Shown here piece by piece: positions 42,916 to 53,111 of a stretch of DNA of 64,000 nucleotides. The translations under genes and the position numbers were made by a program. Each line of letters opens with the position of its first letter. Position 1 is the stretch's first letter. The notes under the pieces are model-generated. The model worked only from the letters and a program-made list of their open reading frames with translations, did no database searches and had not been told where the DNA came from. This stretch comes from Gracilaria vermiculophylla (Eukaryota; Rhodophyta; Florideophyceae; Gracilariales; Gracilariaceae). The stretch is taken from assembly GCA_019155205.2 (NCBI GenBank), contig JAHNZQ020003146.1, positions 1,850,030 through 1,914,029 on the forward strand, written 5' to 3'.

Positions 42916-43419
42916 CTTTCCAATTCAAGGTGTCCGTATGTGTTTTTCGAGGTGACTGGAATGATCATTACGGTAAGATGCCGGCGTCAGCGTCGGCGTC
43001 GGCGTTGGTGTGATAGAAATCACAAGTCGATTTTGATGGGAGAAAAACATCTGTTGATTCAAGAACATCGAGAACTTATATTTTATTATTATTATGAAAC
43101 TGTTCTTTAATTCAAATTTCAATATTTGGTGCCACAGGAAATCTTGAATACTACATTTCTAAAGACCCCTTTGCAACAAAAAAGCATAATTGTCTATCTC
43201 AGTAAAGCAGCAGGACATAAAATGCATGCTTCTTAAGGGTTTTGCAAACAAATATGCAAAAAAATATTTTCAGAAGCGAAAGGGTGTAGTTAAGCACAGG
43301 GTGAATTGAAATCATATACGATTAGAAAAGCGCGTAAAGGTGGACTTGTAGCCTCATTTCTAGCACATATTCGGGGAGAATCGTTTCAAAATCAAATACA
43401 ATTCTTATTGATTCAGATA
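42916..43419. other. Spacer with a GGCGTC microsatellite
   Basis: Promoter side of the F-box-like gene. At 42981-43012 there is a short run of imperfect GTCGGC-type repeats (complement read as Thr-Pro repeats). The remainder is AT-rich with nothing recognised. Confidence 0.6.
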
Positions 43420-45148
43420 ATGCTGGGTCGAAGACCGCCACTTTCTCAGCAAGAGCAGGTCAGTATCGTAGAGTTTAATGAAGAACTGTACACCTATAGC
43501 CAGAATACACAAATCTCGATCAAAATTTTGAAACTATCTCTCGATATTTTAAAAAACGAATGAATAATATGGACATAAGATGTTTTTTGGGAGCCTCAAA
43601 AACTGATTTTAGCGAGTAGACGAGAGAAAGCGAGACGTTTGCAGAAAAAGTTTTCATGCACAAATTTGTTAATAACCACAGCTATGAAGCTTAAATGACA
43701 ACGATAAAAAGTTAAAAATAATTAGTGTAACATATTTAACAAATATTTGGAGCAATGACCAACATAATGTTATACTTTTAGGCAAAAAAGAAACTTGAAA
43801 TATTCTTTGATGTGAGACAATAGTATTAAGGTGCTCTTTAAGGATCGTGTATTGTCATATTAATTACTGCAAACATTTAACAGGGCTCGAAATAAATGTT
43901 TGATAAGTTTTCGTAATAATTTGGAGAAGCAGTTGAACACACGCCGTTCACGCACATTTGGGCACATTGGTAGCATCAGACGTATAGCTAGTTAATATTT
44001 CTTTGTTCAATGGTTCCCGCCTTAGATGTCCAACACTATTGAAAGGGGCTCACTTTCTAATATTCTTATAGTAGTGTTCACGAGAAAAACGAGTCCGCTT
44101 GGTTTTTTGGGTCGTACAGTGCGTTTCAAAATCATAGTATCCCTTACACGTGCGCCAAAACTGTATTGTAGGCTAGTTTATGTACATAGTCTATGTAGAA
44201 TCGTTTCAAAAAGAAATTTACACCGTGTTCTTTCTAGTAAAAATGGCTCGAGGTCCGCCAGTTTTCAAGAAAACAGCTCCATACCACCACGTTAAACGCC
44301 GAAAAACACTCTAACAGTACTATTGCTCAAAAACGGAAGCGTTCTGGGGCCAAAACTGCTACTTTTCTCAAAAATACGACTCTTTTCGGATTGTAACGAT
44401 GTCCAGGACGCCCTAAGAAGCTCACTCCAGCAAAAAAGAGGCACCAAAAGAGAGCTATGTAAAGGAAAAGTATCGTGCAAAAAAATTGGAATGGCTCTCA
44501 ATCGCAACGTTTTAAAACTAACTATGTGGAGGAAGATAAGCAACACAAATTTATTTAAATATTAAAAACTGAGGAGCAAAAGTCTTTCTCCAACACCATC
44601 ACAGGCATAATAGAGCTACCTAGCGTGTAGGAGGAGCCAACTGGAAAAAAGAATGGGAAAAAGTTATTTTTTATGATGAAGAAAAGTTCAATTTAGAGGA
44701 ACCTGATTGCTACTTGTTTTACTGGCATGATCTTCGTAAAAAACGTTTTGAATTTTATACCAGGCATTCTGGTGGAAGTTCTGTAATGGTCTGGGCTGGC
44801 ATTTCTAAAAACGTTCTCGCTGACATTGCATTTACTGAAACAAAAATTAACGTGGAAAAATATCAAGAACGGCTAGACAGTTCTTTGCTACCGTTTCGTT
44901 ACTGTTTTCATGAAGAAAACTTCATTTTTCAACAGAATAATTTGCTAGTACACACTGAGCCTATAATCAAAAATTGGCCACAGGAGTCAGATGTATCTGT
45001 TTCAGAATGGCCTGCGCGTGCACAAGATTTGGACTCAATCGAAAACGTTTGGGAACTGCTGATTAGGATACTTTATGCGCATAGAAGGCCATTTCAGACA
45101 GTTTTTGAACTCAAAAACTGCCTTAAGAATTGCATGAAATCTATAGCA
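43420..45148 (+). pseudogene. Tc1/mariner transposase, broken and interrupted
   Basis: The N-terminal part at 43420-43560 (GRRPPLSQQEQVSIVEF) resembles the first HTH of Tc1 proteins. A repeat copy sits at 43803-44050. The middle part is degraded (for example KYRAKKLEW near 44475). The catalytic part at 44650-45148 is clear: EWEKVIFYDEEKFNL (first Asp), GGSSVMVWAGIS, FIFQQNNLLVHT, where the second catalytic Asp is Asn, and WPARAQDLDSIENVWEL with the final acidic residue of a DDE/D triad. The frame stops making sense exactly where the 205-bp direct repeat begins (45149), so the tyrosine-recombinase element lies in or against this gene. Confidence 0.85.
43803..44050 (+). repeat. Copy of the about 250-bp dispersed repeat
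   Basis: Shares ordered blocks with four units at 61924-63092: TGAGACAATAGTATT, GGATCGTGTATTGTCAT, ACAGGGCTCG, TTGAACACACGCC, GCACATTGGTAGCA, GTTCAATGGT and ATTGAAAGGGGCTCA. Direct orientation. It lies between pieces of the Tc1 transposase. Confidence 0.8.
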
Positions 45149-45353
45149 GTTTCGTGTAGTGTAGACCGCGGTTTATGCGCATGAAACGCATGTCAGATAG
45201 ATAGCGAGGTTAAGTCGCCGGACTTGAGACACGATGCGTACGTGGCGCACGTGTACGTCTTGTGCCTTGCTTACCCACCGTAGGATGCCGCGGCCTATTT
45301 ATGGTCGCCAGTCATAACCGCCGGCGTAGAAGTTGCGGGCATGCCTCTCTCTT
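45149..45353 (+). repeat. Left direct repeat of the tyrosine-recombinase element
   Basis: 205 bp, starting GTTTCGTGTAG and ending ATGCCTCTCTCTT, same length as the copy at 49240-49444 with about fifteen substitutions by eye and no indel. Contains GTACGTGGCGCACGTGTACG-like palindromic sequence. Confidence 0.95.
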
Positions 45354-45456
45354 TCGAGAGTCCCCAGACCAAGTCCGGCGGCAGGCCCATTCATACTGAC
45401 CAAAAGTTACTCGGTCGCTTTCGTCTCCTAAGACCGCAACAGAACTCACCAACACG

Positions 45457-46143
45457 ATGGCCGCCAACCCCGTCATAAACTCTCTCTCCCTTGCTGAGGC
45501 ACTTCTTGAGAAGTACAAGGAAGTCTCCGGTGAAAAGACCATGACCCAAGCCGGGGTCTCCGGAGACTTAATGGAGACCTATGCCTGAATTGCGGAACGC
45601 GCAGACCGCGAGCAGCGCTTCGGCCTCACACGCGACCCTTTCGAAGCCGGCGCGGCCGCATCTGCCTTCGCCGGAGGCTTCTTCGACAACGAGGAGTGGA
45701 CCCTGCGCCGCAAGCTCTTTAAGCAGCCGAGCATGTTCTCGGTGGCCGAGCATGAGGCGAAGTACGTCAACGCCGCCGGCTACTGGTCTGCCATGCACCA
45801 CGTTGCCTACGCTCTGAGGCAGGAGGCGCTCGACGCCGGAAATAAGGACGAAGCCGAGAAGTTCGATGCTTGGGCGTACATCTTCGTGCGCTACTCTCTG
45901 CGGGTGCTTGGACTCCGCGCCTAGTTCTACCGCATGGCGTCGAAGGACCCGGTGCACGCGAAGCTTGTTTTGCCGAGGCTCAAGCGCTGTGGCGAAGTCG
46001 CGATGGCGGACGACCTGGACGAGGTACTCGCAACCATGGACTCGCATCTCTCCAGCCAGATGTTCAAGGCGGTGGCCACCCACAAGGAAAGCAACGCAAC
46101 GAAGCGTGCAGGAAAGAAGGGTGGTGCTGCCGATGAAAATTAG
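45457..46143 (+). pseudogene. Gag-like ORF of the tyrosine-recombinase element
   Basis: The ATG at 45457 opens a 228-codon frame closed by TAG at 46141, with two internal stops (TGA 45586, TAG 45922). Both stops sit where a Trp codon would differ by one G-to-A change. The product is alpha-helical, Ala/Glu-rich with a Lys-rich end. No zinc knuckle. It has no similarity to cellular proteins that I recognise; called gag by position. The next ORF is in another frame and begins within 15 nt. Confidence 0.75.
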
Positions 46144-46154
46144 TCGGCGGAGTC

Positions 46155-48100
46155 GTGGGGTGTCTTTTATGGCGTGTGCTACAAACGCACGTCGACGCGT
46201 TGCGCCACATGGGTGCTCCGGAATTCTTGTGCCGAAGCATCCAGTATGAGATATACGAGCAACCGCACCGGGCCTTCAAGAAGGGGCAAGGGGTGGAGCT
46301 GGGAGGTATCCCACAGATGAAAGAGGATTTGGAGTTTTCCAAGGAGGACATCAGGAAGGGCCTTGCATCGGGGATCTACCAGGAGGTGAGCCACGATCAC
46401 GTTCGGCGAGGTTTGGCGGCGGGGGCCGTCGTTTCGTCGGCCTTTGTCGTCTAGCAGGACAAGGACGGCGAGCTATCGAGGCGGTTCGTGGTCAACGTGT
46501 CGGTTCAATCAGGGCACTGGTCGAAAGGTTCCGTTCGTATGGAGACACTCGCAGAGTTTGCGATGAGCGTTCAGCCCGAGGACCACATGTTGTCGTTCGA
46601 TATCGAGAAGGGCTTCCGTCACCTTCGTCTCCACCCGGCGATGCGGGACTTGTTCATCTTCCGGTACGATGGGAAGTAATACCAGTGCGCGGCCCTGCCG
46701 TTTGGGTGGGGTTGCTCCCCGCTCTGGTCTACTGGCTTGATGGCCCCATTCGTCGCTGAGCGGAGGTCGTACGGGTACAGGGTCCTTCCGTATATGGACG
46801 ACTTCCTGCTCATCCCTACTCCGTATGGTGTCAAGTCGGGCCTGGCAGACTGCCAGTCGGCAAGGGACCGTGTCGACAAGTTACTCTGCCGACTCGGCCT
46901 CCGGCGGCACCCGGAGAAGGGCGAGTGGAGGGGATCTCCCGTCGTCGATCACCTCGTAGTCCGGGTAGAAACGACGTCGATGAGGTTTACAGTCCTCCCG
47001 TAAAATGCGGACCACGTCCGTCAGTTAGCAAAGGGTCTCCTGAGGCAGGTCCGGAACGGGCGGCGGTGGGTAAGCGTGAGCAAAGTGCAGACGCTGTGCG
47101 GCACGTGCGTCTCGCTGTCCCTCACGCGGCCCTGGGCCATGTTTTACACTTGGTCCTTGTATTGAGACATAGGTGCCGGGCGAGCCCACGACAGCCGTGG
47201 TCGCTGCCGCTTGTCTCACCAGTCTATCCGGGACCTAGGGTTCTGGAAGAGGCTGGCTGGTCCGGCGTTGGACGGCCGGCCGATGGGATTCGCCGCACCA
47301 CAGGCTGCCATGCACACCGACGCGGCGGATGTCGGGTAGGGGGGTACGTTGAACGACAAGGACCTGCTGCCTGGGGTCGCTGGCATGTGGTTCGACCAGG
47401 GGGTGTGGAACTGGAAGGACCGTGCCGAGTCTATGACCTTCCGGGAGTTGAAGGCAATCCACAAAATTCTTCAAGGAACGATCGGGCAAGAAGTCAAGGA
47501 CCGTGGAATCTGCGAGCTGCTCGTATACGTAGACAATCAGGCAGTAGTGCACATCACGAACAGTTTCGTAACGGCCAGCCGGCCCCTCATGCGCGAGCTA
47601 CGCCGGTTGAAGGTGTGTCTGTCCAAGCTAGGCATGCACATCCGGTGGAGTGGCTACCACCAACTGCCATCAAATTTACCCACGCTCTATCGCGACGGTT
47701 CCCCCACGGCGACCTGCCGATCCGACGGCAGCTGCGGCGTTCCGTCGCGGATGGGATGCGGACGCCCGTCGAGGCTTTTAGGTACCGCCCCCTCGGCGAG
47801 TACCCCGTCTTCCTGCGCAAGATGGCGATGGAGGAGTTGACGCGGCCGTAGGATGACGGCATGGGTCGGCTTCTGTGCCCTCCGATGGACCCCATCATGG
47901 CGACGGTGAACAAGTTGGCTCGCACGAGGGCACCAGCCATCCTGCTGATTCTGGACTGGCCGCGGCAGGCTTGGCATCCAGCGGCCATCCGGCTGGCTCG
48001 TCGCTTTACGCGGCTCCCGCTAAACCCGGAGCAAGTGCGGGAAGCGCAGCGGTGGTTGAACCCGTCGTGGCGGCTGCTGGAGCTGCAGATCAACTTGTGA
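46155..48100 (+). pseudogene. Reverse transcriptase and RNase H of the tyrosine-recombinase element
   Basis: One frame from about 46137 carries RT motif A (LSFDIEKGFRHLRLHP), motif B (ALPFGWGCSP) and motif C (YMDDFLLI, catalytic DD pair). RNase H follows: HTDAADVG-stop-GGTLN (first Asp; the family has GWG), FRELKAI (Glu) and LLVYVDNQAVV (second Asp). Stops at 46452, 46677, 47001, 47163 and 47337. A frameshift near 47670 moves the C-terminal part (FTHALSRRFPHGD to LELQINL) into another frame, itself with a TAG at 47849 and ending at 48098-48100, where the recombinase ATG overlaps it. Confidence 0.92.
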
Positions 48101-49134
48101 TGACGCGTTCAACAGCCCGGCTCACCACTGTTGGTGACGGTGCCGCGGCTTATGTAGGAACCGTCGCAGGATGGTTGGAAGCAGCGCGGCACGCAGCCGA
48201 GCTCGTAGCCCAACATGCGTGGAGTGAGAAGACGGACTCATCTCGCCAGTCACAGTGGAAGGCCTGGATTTAGTTCTACACGGAATATGACCACCAGCTT
48301 GAGCCCATGACGGAAGGGAGCCTGGTTGCGTTTATCGGGTGGCTCAAGATGTCGCGGGAGCGGGGCACACGGCAACTAGGGGCTTCGTCTATCCCACAAT
48401 ACGTGTCGGCGGTCCGCCGCATGCACGAGCTGTATACAGGATGGGCGGTTCCGGTATTCCCGTTTCTGGAATCTTTCATCCGTGCGTATGGCAGGTGGGA
48501 GGAGGCTAAATACCCGAAGGACCTGGTGCGATGCAGCATCGATGCGGAGAATATGCTTCGTATCTGGAATCTCGGCATGAAGACACCAACGCTTGGTGTT
48601 CTCCGGGACTGCGCCGTATGCGTGTTTTCGTACTGCCTTAAGGGGCTGCGCGAGTCTCCTAAGATGACGCTGGAGGCAAGCAAGGTCCGTGTTGAGGGAG
48701 ATGCGCTGACTGCCCGTCTGTGCTCCTGGGGAGGGCGTAAGGCGAGTGCGGAGCCGCAGGTGACATACAACCGGTTCTCGTCGGAGGTCTCGTCTCCGCT
48801 GGATGTGTTCAAGCGATGGATGCGCAGCGGGGGTCGCCATCCGCGATTCTTTGCGATGAATGGCGAGCCGGAGGGGTACGTGAAGGAATCTCGAACACGG
48901 GCTCTTTCACGCTGCTTGTCAGCGCTCAAACTAAGCGCCCCGCCAGACGGCAAGTACACCTGTCACTCCCTGCGCATCGGCTCTAACACTGAACAAGTAT
49001 TGCTCGCGATTCCGTTTGCGGCTCGGATGTCAAGGTTTGGATGGGGCAAGAGCAGTGGGTAAATGGCTACTCTCTACTTTGACCGAACTATTCGCACAAG
49101 TGGTGCGTCGGTCTGGTTTTTCGAAGCGCTGTAA
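48100..49134 (+). pseudogene. Tyrosine recombinase of the retroelement, with two stops
   Basis: The ATG at 48100 overlaps the previous stop (TGATG). The N-terminal SAM-like part includes STARLTTVGDGAAAYVG. The catalytic part has LRDCAVCVFSYCLKGLR (box I Arg) and CHSLRIG (HxxR), with the nucleophile Tyr at 49075-49077 in ATLYFDRTIR. Stops are TAG at 48271 and TAA at 49060; the second lies just before the catalytic Tyr. The longest intact piece is 48307-49062 (251 codons). It would insert the circular cDNA by site-specific recombination. Confidence 0.9.
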
Positions 49135-49239
49135 CTGCCAGTCTCTACAGCAAAAGAAATGCCGCGCGCCGTTTCCATCGGTGCGCGCGCAGGAGCGCAC
49201 GCAACGACATCGTAACCTCGAGACCGGAGGGTTTTGGGT

Positions 49240-49444
49240 GTTTCGTGTAGTGTAGACCGCGGTTTATACGCATGAAACGCATGTCAGAAAGATAGCGAGG
49301 CCAAGTCGCAGAAATTGAGACACGATGCGTACGTGGCGTACGTGTACGTCGTGTGCCTTGCTTACTCACCGTAGGGTGCCGCGGCTTATTTATAGTCGCC
49401 AGTCATACTCGCCGGCGTAGAAGATGCGGGCATGCCTCTCTCTT
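49240..49444 (+). repeat. Right direct repeat of the tyrosine-recombinase element
   Basis: 205 bp, same orientation as the left copy. It lies 105 bp after the recombinase stop. Divergence from the left copy is modest, so the insertion is not very recent. Confidence 0.95.
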
Positions 49445-49996
49445 ACCTGCCCATCCCACCCGTGGCCTTGCCACGATGCCTCCCTCTTTGGAGGATTCAA
49501 CGCGGCGTTTACTGTGACTGTACTGGACTTCTCTGGTTACTGTACACGTGTTCCACGAAGGGATGATCAGTCCCGCTGAGAACCCTACTAGAGGAAGGGA
49601 AGGGGAGGAAGCGATGGGGCGGAGCAAAATTGCCCCGGGCATTTTATAGACACAGTTGGTGCCTTTAAGTCGGGAGTAACGCGCGGCAATTTGTCAATTT
49701 CTTTTAGTTGCGTTGAGCTCGAATCTGTCGAGGGGTACGTAACCGACGAATTTGTGCGGTGATTTACATTGCAGGAAGCAGCCCCGGGTTAGGTTTACAG
49801 TAAATGAATGCGTTTCAACTGTGGAAAAGTACATTAAGTCGATGCCGAAGCGTTGTATTAGCGATATACAGCAAAAAGGATGCAAAATAAACGATTGAGC
49901 GTCTTGCAATAAAGGTGTGTTCGAAATGGACATCTGTTTTTGAAACAGTGTTTAGACATTTCGCAACATGTTTCATGTTTTTGAAACAGTCTGTAT
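49445..49996. other. Possible right tail of the element, then spacer
   Basis: 49445-49690 is GC-richer than what follows and may be the element's B2-type tail. No matching B1 was found between 49135 and 49239. Beyond 49690 there is no gene. Confidence 0.4.
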
Positions 49997-52175
49997 CTTA
50001 GCACTTGGCTCAAACAGGAAAACTTGATAAAGTCGTGTAAACACTGTATGGACGATTTTTGTACCGCCACAGGACGACCAGGCGCAGTGCAGAGCATATA
50101 AATAAAATGCAGCACTGTACGTTTTGTGTTTAAATTAAATGCAAATATAAAACAGGGCAAAAACCAAGCGCAACTAACAGAATATCTGGATTGCTGACCC
50201 CAATTTGCGATTTGGTTTTCTTCGTTTTTGACAAGTGCGTGTCTCACATGCGCGTGGCGCGCACAGGTCACGCGCGCAACGTAAGCCTGTGCATATGCCG
50301 CCGTACAGTGGGTCATTTATGGTGCATTTGCGCTTTGGTTCAACCAGAAAATGTCCGTTTGCACATATCACCCACGAAACCGTCCTGTCAGCAATCTAGT
50401 TGTCGTAAATAAAGAGAAGTATTCAATAACTAGTGTGCTTGGAAAGGTATGGAATATATGTTCGTGCCAAATTCCTGAAGAAGTTTTCTACAGTCAAGAG
50501 CACACGTGAGGCCACGAGAAATAAAAGTAACAACGTTTGTTTAGGTTGTCCAACATAGTAAGTATTACAAATAAACGTAATAAAGAAATACTCAAGTGGG
50601 TACCATCATGAAAACATATATAAGGGAAGCTAGTAAGAAAGTCACGTACTGGCTGGGCAGTGCAATGTGTAGCAAAGCAATATATGAAGCAAAATAAAAA
50701 GTAAAGTAGGAGACCGTTGCAGAAAATAATAAAGAAAAGCGTCATGTCTGCATTGAATCCACAGAAAACGAGCGCGCGTTGTTTTTTCTATGGTTATGGT
50801 GGTGAGAAGCAGATTGTTATAGTAACCGAGGGTTAAAGAACTTAAAGTAATGAAAACGATGGGGAACAAGGAAAAGAATGAATATTTGATGACATCAAAT
50901 GGCACTAGAGAGAACCGGCATGTATAGCATTCAGATATGGAAAAAATAAAGTAACGTAAAGTATTGACGATGGTTGTGTATTCGAAGATTGGAAAAAAGC
51001 GATCTACGTTGCACGAAATCAGTAGGAAGGGGAAGAAGATTGTACTTGTAGTTGTGTTCATCCGGAATATGGGTTTGCGCTTGGTTTTGTGGAGCGTAAG
51101 TTAGCGCTTAGTTCCGTCAGGAAACGGTGATTTTGTGGTGCAAACACTGTATGTACGATTTTTGTGCTGCAAAGAGGATACCAAGCGTTGTGCGTTACAT
51201 ATGACTAGAATGCGACACTGTCAATTACTGGCTAAATTTAATGCAAATCAAGTATGTCCCAAAAACCGAGCGCAATTATTAAAATATCTAGATTGGCAAC
51301 CACCGTTGGCGCTTGATTTTGTTTCGTTTTTGACAAGATCGTGTCCTACACGCGCGTAGCACGCGCACGGCGCGTGCTCGACGTAAGTCTGGGCATATGC
51401 CGCCATGTCGTGAGTCATGTGGGGAGCGTTGGCGCTTGGTTCTAACCGGGAAACTTCAGTTTGCGCTTGATAACCAAGGAAATGTCCCGCCAGCAAAGTA
51501 CTTGCCATAACGTAAGGCAGGAATCCAATAACTGGCATATTGGGGAAGACAAGGAAAATTGCTCGCGGAAAATCCATCAAGGAGGTGCCCATAGGCAGTG
51601 GACATCAATAGCACACACGAGACTGCGTAGGAGAAGTGTAACGTTGTCTGTAAGGGTTGTTAAAAACAGCAAGAAATACAAATAAACAGAGGAATGAAAT
51701 ATTGGAGTGGAATCATCATGCAAACATGGACATGGGACGCTAGTACGAAAGGCACGTAGTGCCCAAGCTGTGGAAAGCGTGAAATCCAAATATAGAACCT
51801 AGAATAAGGGAAAGTGTGGCAGAACTCGGCAAAAGGTAATAAAGAATACAGACCTTTCCGCATTAAGTGAGTTCATAGAAATTGAGAAAGTGCTGTTCTT
51901 TTTAGGGTAATGGTGCTGAGAAACAGAGTGCGATAAACATCCAGATTTGAGGAACGTAAAACAAAAACAATAGGGAACGAGGAAAAATCGAATAATTGAT
52001 GACATTAAAGGACACGTAATGGAAGTGGCATAGATAGAATTCAGATACGGAAAACATAAAAAAACGAAAAGTAGTTAGGAGGGTTGTATATTTGAAGATT
52101 GGAATATACAACGATCTACATCGACAAAATGAGTAGGAATGGGAAGAACATAGTATTTTGACAATCACATTGCAT
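49997..52175 (+). repeat. Tandem duplication of a 1.1-kb unit (two copies)
   Basis: Copy 1 is about 49997-51100 and copy 2 about 51101-52175, direct orientation, diverged but collinear. Shared blocks include AAACACTGTATG with GACGATTTTTGT or TACGATTTTTGT (50039 and 51142), CATATGCCGCC (50291 and 51396) and GTCCCGCCAGC / GTCCTGTCAGC. Within each copy a motif like GCGCTTGGTTC plus AACCGGGAAAC occurs twice (50001, 50330; 51104, 51432), and its reverse complement start occurs near 50159 and 51263. No coding function is apparent. The minus strand is T-rich and therefore open by composition. Confidence 0.8.
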
Positions 52176-52516
52176 TCAAATATTTGTAGAAACTTATACC
52201 TGCAGAAAAAGGCGATGAACAAGAGTAAATGAAGTAATTGGGTGATGGGGAGGAACGTTTATAACGTCTCATTGCATCATTCACAAAAATAGTAATCTGA
52301 ACTAAAGTTGTTGGAATATTGTTACATCGCAGGCAATTATGCGTTTAGCCTGGAAAGCAATGAACGGGAAAAAATGGAGGTCAAGCTATCTGTACACATC
52401 TTCTAACGTTCACGATAAGCATAATTCGGAAAGAACCCGCTACTAAAGTCGTGCAGCGTAGGCGGTGAGGAAAATTCAAAACAAATAGAGAAGGGAAAGA
52501 AGGAACAGTCACAAAT
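52176..52516. other. Spacer, nothing seen
   Basis: 341 bp of purine-rich + strand with no motif. Confidence 0.6.
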
Positions 52517-53059
52517 TTATCTCAAGTATTGTGGATACTGCAAGTCTTTAATTAAAGTCTTTGGTGGATTGGCACCATTTCGTAAAACCAACGTGGTTGA
52601 GGGCGGTTCTTGGGTCGGATTCAGTGAGCCAAGTATGGAAAAGGGCGTCACGCACTTGGGAAGACCGTGCGCCGGAGACATTTGAGCTATTTGTGTTATT
52701 GAATGTTGATTTATGAGTTTCGGAGAAAAGTTTAACAATGATAGTAGAACGCATGTCATGAGAAGAGTGCCATAGAACCCATGTACGTTCTCGCAACGGT
52801 ATGGATTCACATTCTGGGGTACCAAGTGCTTTCGGTTGAGAATGGGTTTCCAAACTTTTAAAGTAACCCATGTGTCACTTGTAACGAGTGTTTCGGGCAT
52901 TGGACTTATGAGGGCATGTTGCAGCTCGGTGTTTTGGCAAAAAGCATCGGAAGCAACGACTGGCGGCGTAGGAACAGGTGTGATTAACCTTCGTAACTGG
53001 TGATTGTGTGCGAACGAGGCACGGAACGCAAAAGTTACGCAGACGGCGAGCCAAATCAT
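52517..53059 (-). CDS. Unrecognised ORF at the end of the 8-kb minus-strand block
   Basis: 180 codons, mixed composition with Asn/Gln/Thr/Pro and one hydrophobic stretch near its middle (TLLMTCVLLSLLNF). No known domain. It overlaps in another frame the zinc-knuckle-bearing frame at 52875-53111, so the true gene may switch frames here through an intron or a frameshift. I cannot tell which frame is translated across 52875-53059. Confidence 0.4.
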   Translation of the reverse strand: MIWLAVCVTFAFRASFAHNHQLRRLITPVPTPPVVASDAFCQNTELQHALISPMPETLVTSDTWVTLKVWKPILNRKHLVPQNVNPYRCENVHGFYGTLLMTCVLLSLLNFSPKLINQHSITQIAQMSPAHGLPKCVTPFSILGSLNPTQEPPSTTLVLRNGANPPKTLIKDLQYPQYLR

Positions 53060-53111
53060 GAATATGTTTCAAAATTTGAGAAGCTGGGAGCACGTTAGGT
53101 CGAAAGTACAC
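52875..53111 (-). CDS. Frame with a CCHC zinc knuckle
   Basis: 78-codon frame whose C-terminal part reads RCFRCFLPKHRAATCPHK, an exact C-x2-C-x4-H-x4-C knuckle, followed by a basic tail and stop. Such knuckles bind single-stranded nucleic acid and are typical of gag-like or RNA-binding proteins. The pieces upstream on the same strand (53240-53630) are Pro/Gln/Ser-rich and could belong to the same product. It is probably the last part of a longer protein. Confidence 0.4.
   Translation of the reverse strand: MYFRPNVLPASQILKHIHDLARRLRNFCVPCLVRTQSPVTKVNHTCSYAASRCFRCFLPKHRAATCPHKSNARNTRYK

Larger units (their letters stand above)
45149..49444 (+). mobile_element. Tyrosine-recombinase retrotransposon (DIRS/Ngaro-like), decayed
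   Basis: Two 205-bp direct repeats (45149-45353 and 49240-49444) bound a gag-like ORF, a reverse transcriptase/RNase H ORF and a tyrosine recombinase ORF. RT + RNase H + tyrosine recombinase with no integrase or protease defines the DIRS order. Direct rather than inverted terminal repeats point to the PAT/Ngaro branch, whose right end normally carries a further B repeat. I could not find a B pair, so the right border may lie beyond 49444 (the GC-richer tail runs to about 49690). About ten in-frame stops and one frameshift make it inactive. Confidence 0.88.

Noticed and set aside
43081..43100. CRISPR-like or regularly spaced repeats in AT-rich spacers
   Set aside because: Only homopolymer and ATT-type low complexity; no regular repeat-spacer pattern anywhere in the window, and the DNA is eukaryotic.
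45457..49134. In-frame TAG/TGA codons as a sign of a reassigned genetic code
   Set aside because: Intact host genes in the window end at TAG, TGA and TAA (for example RPB7 at TAG, SF3B3 at TGA) and use TGG for Trp. The stops are confined to transposon remnants, so decay is the simpler reading.
51115..51122. CGTCAGGA at 51115 as the left boundary of a 10-kb mobile element ending at the 61.4-kb palindrome
   Set aside because: The site lies within the tandem 1.1-kb repeat and the corresponding place in copy 1 has a different base pattern. There is no inverted partner, so the boundary is not supported.
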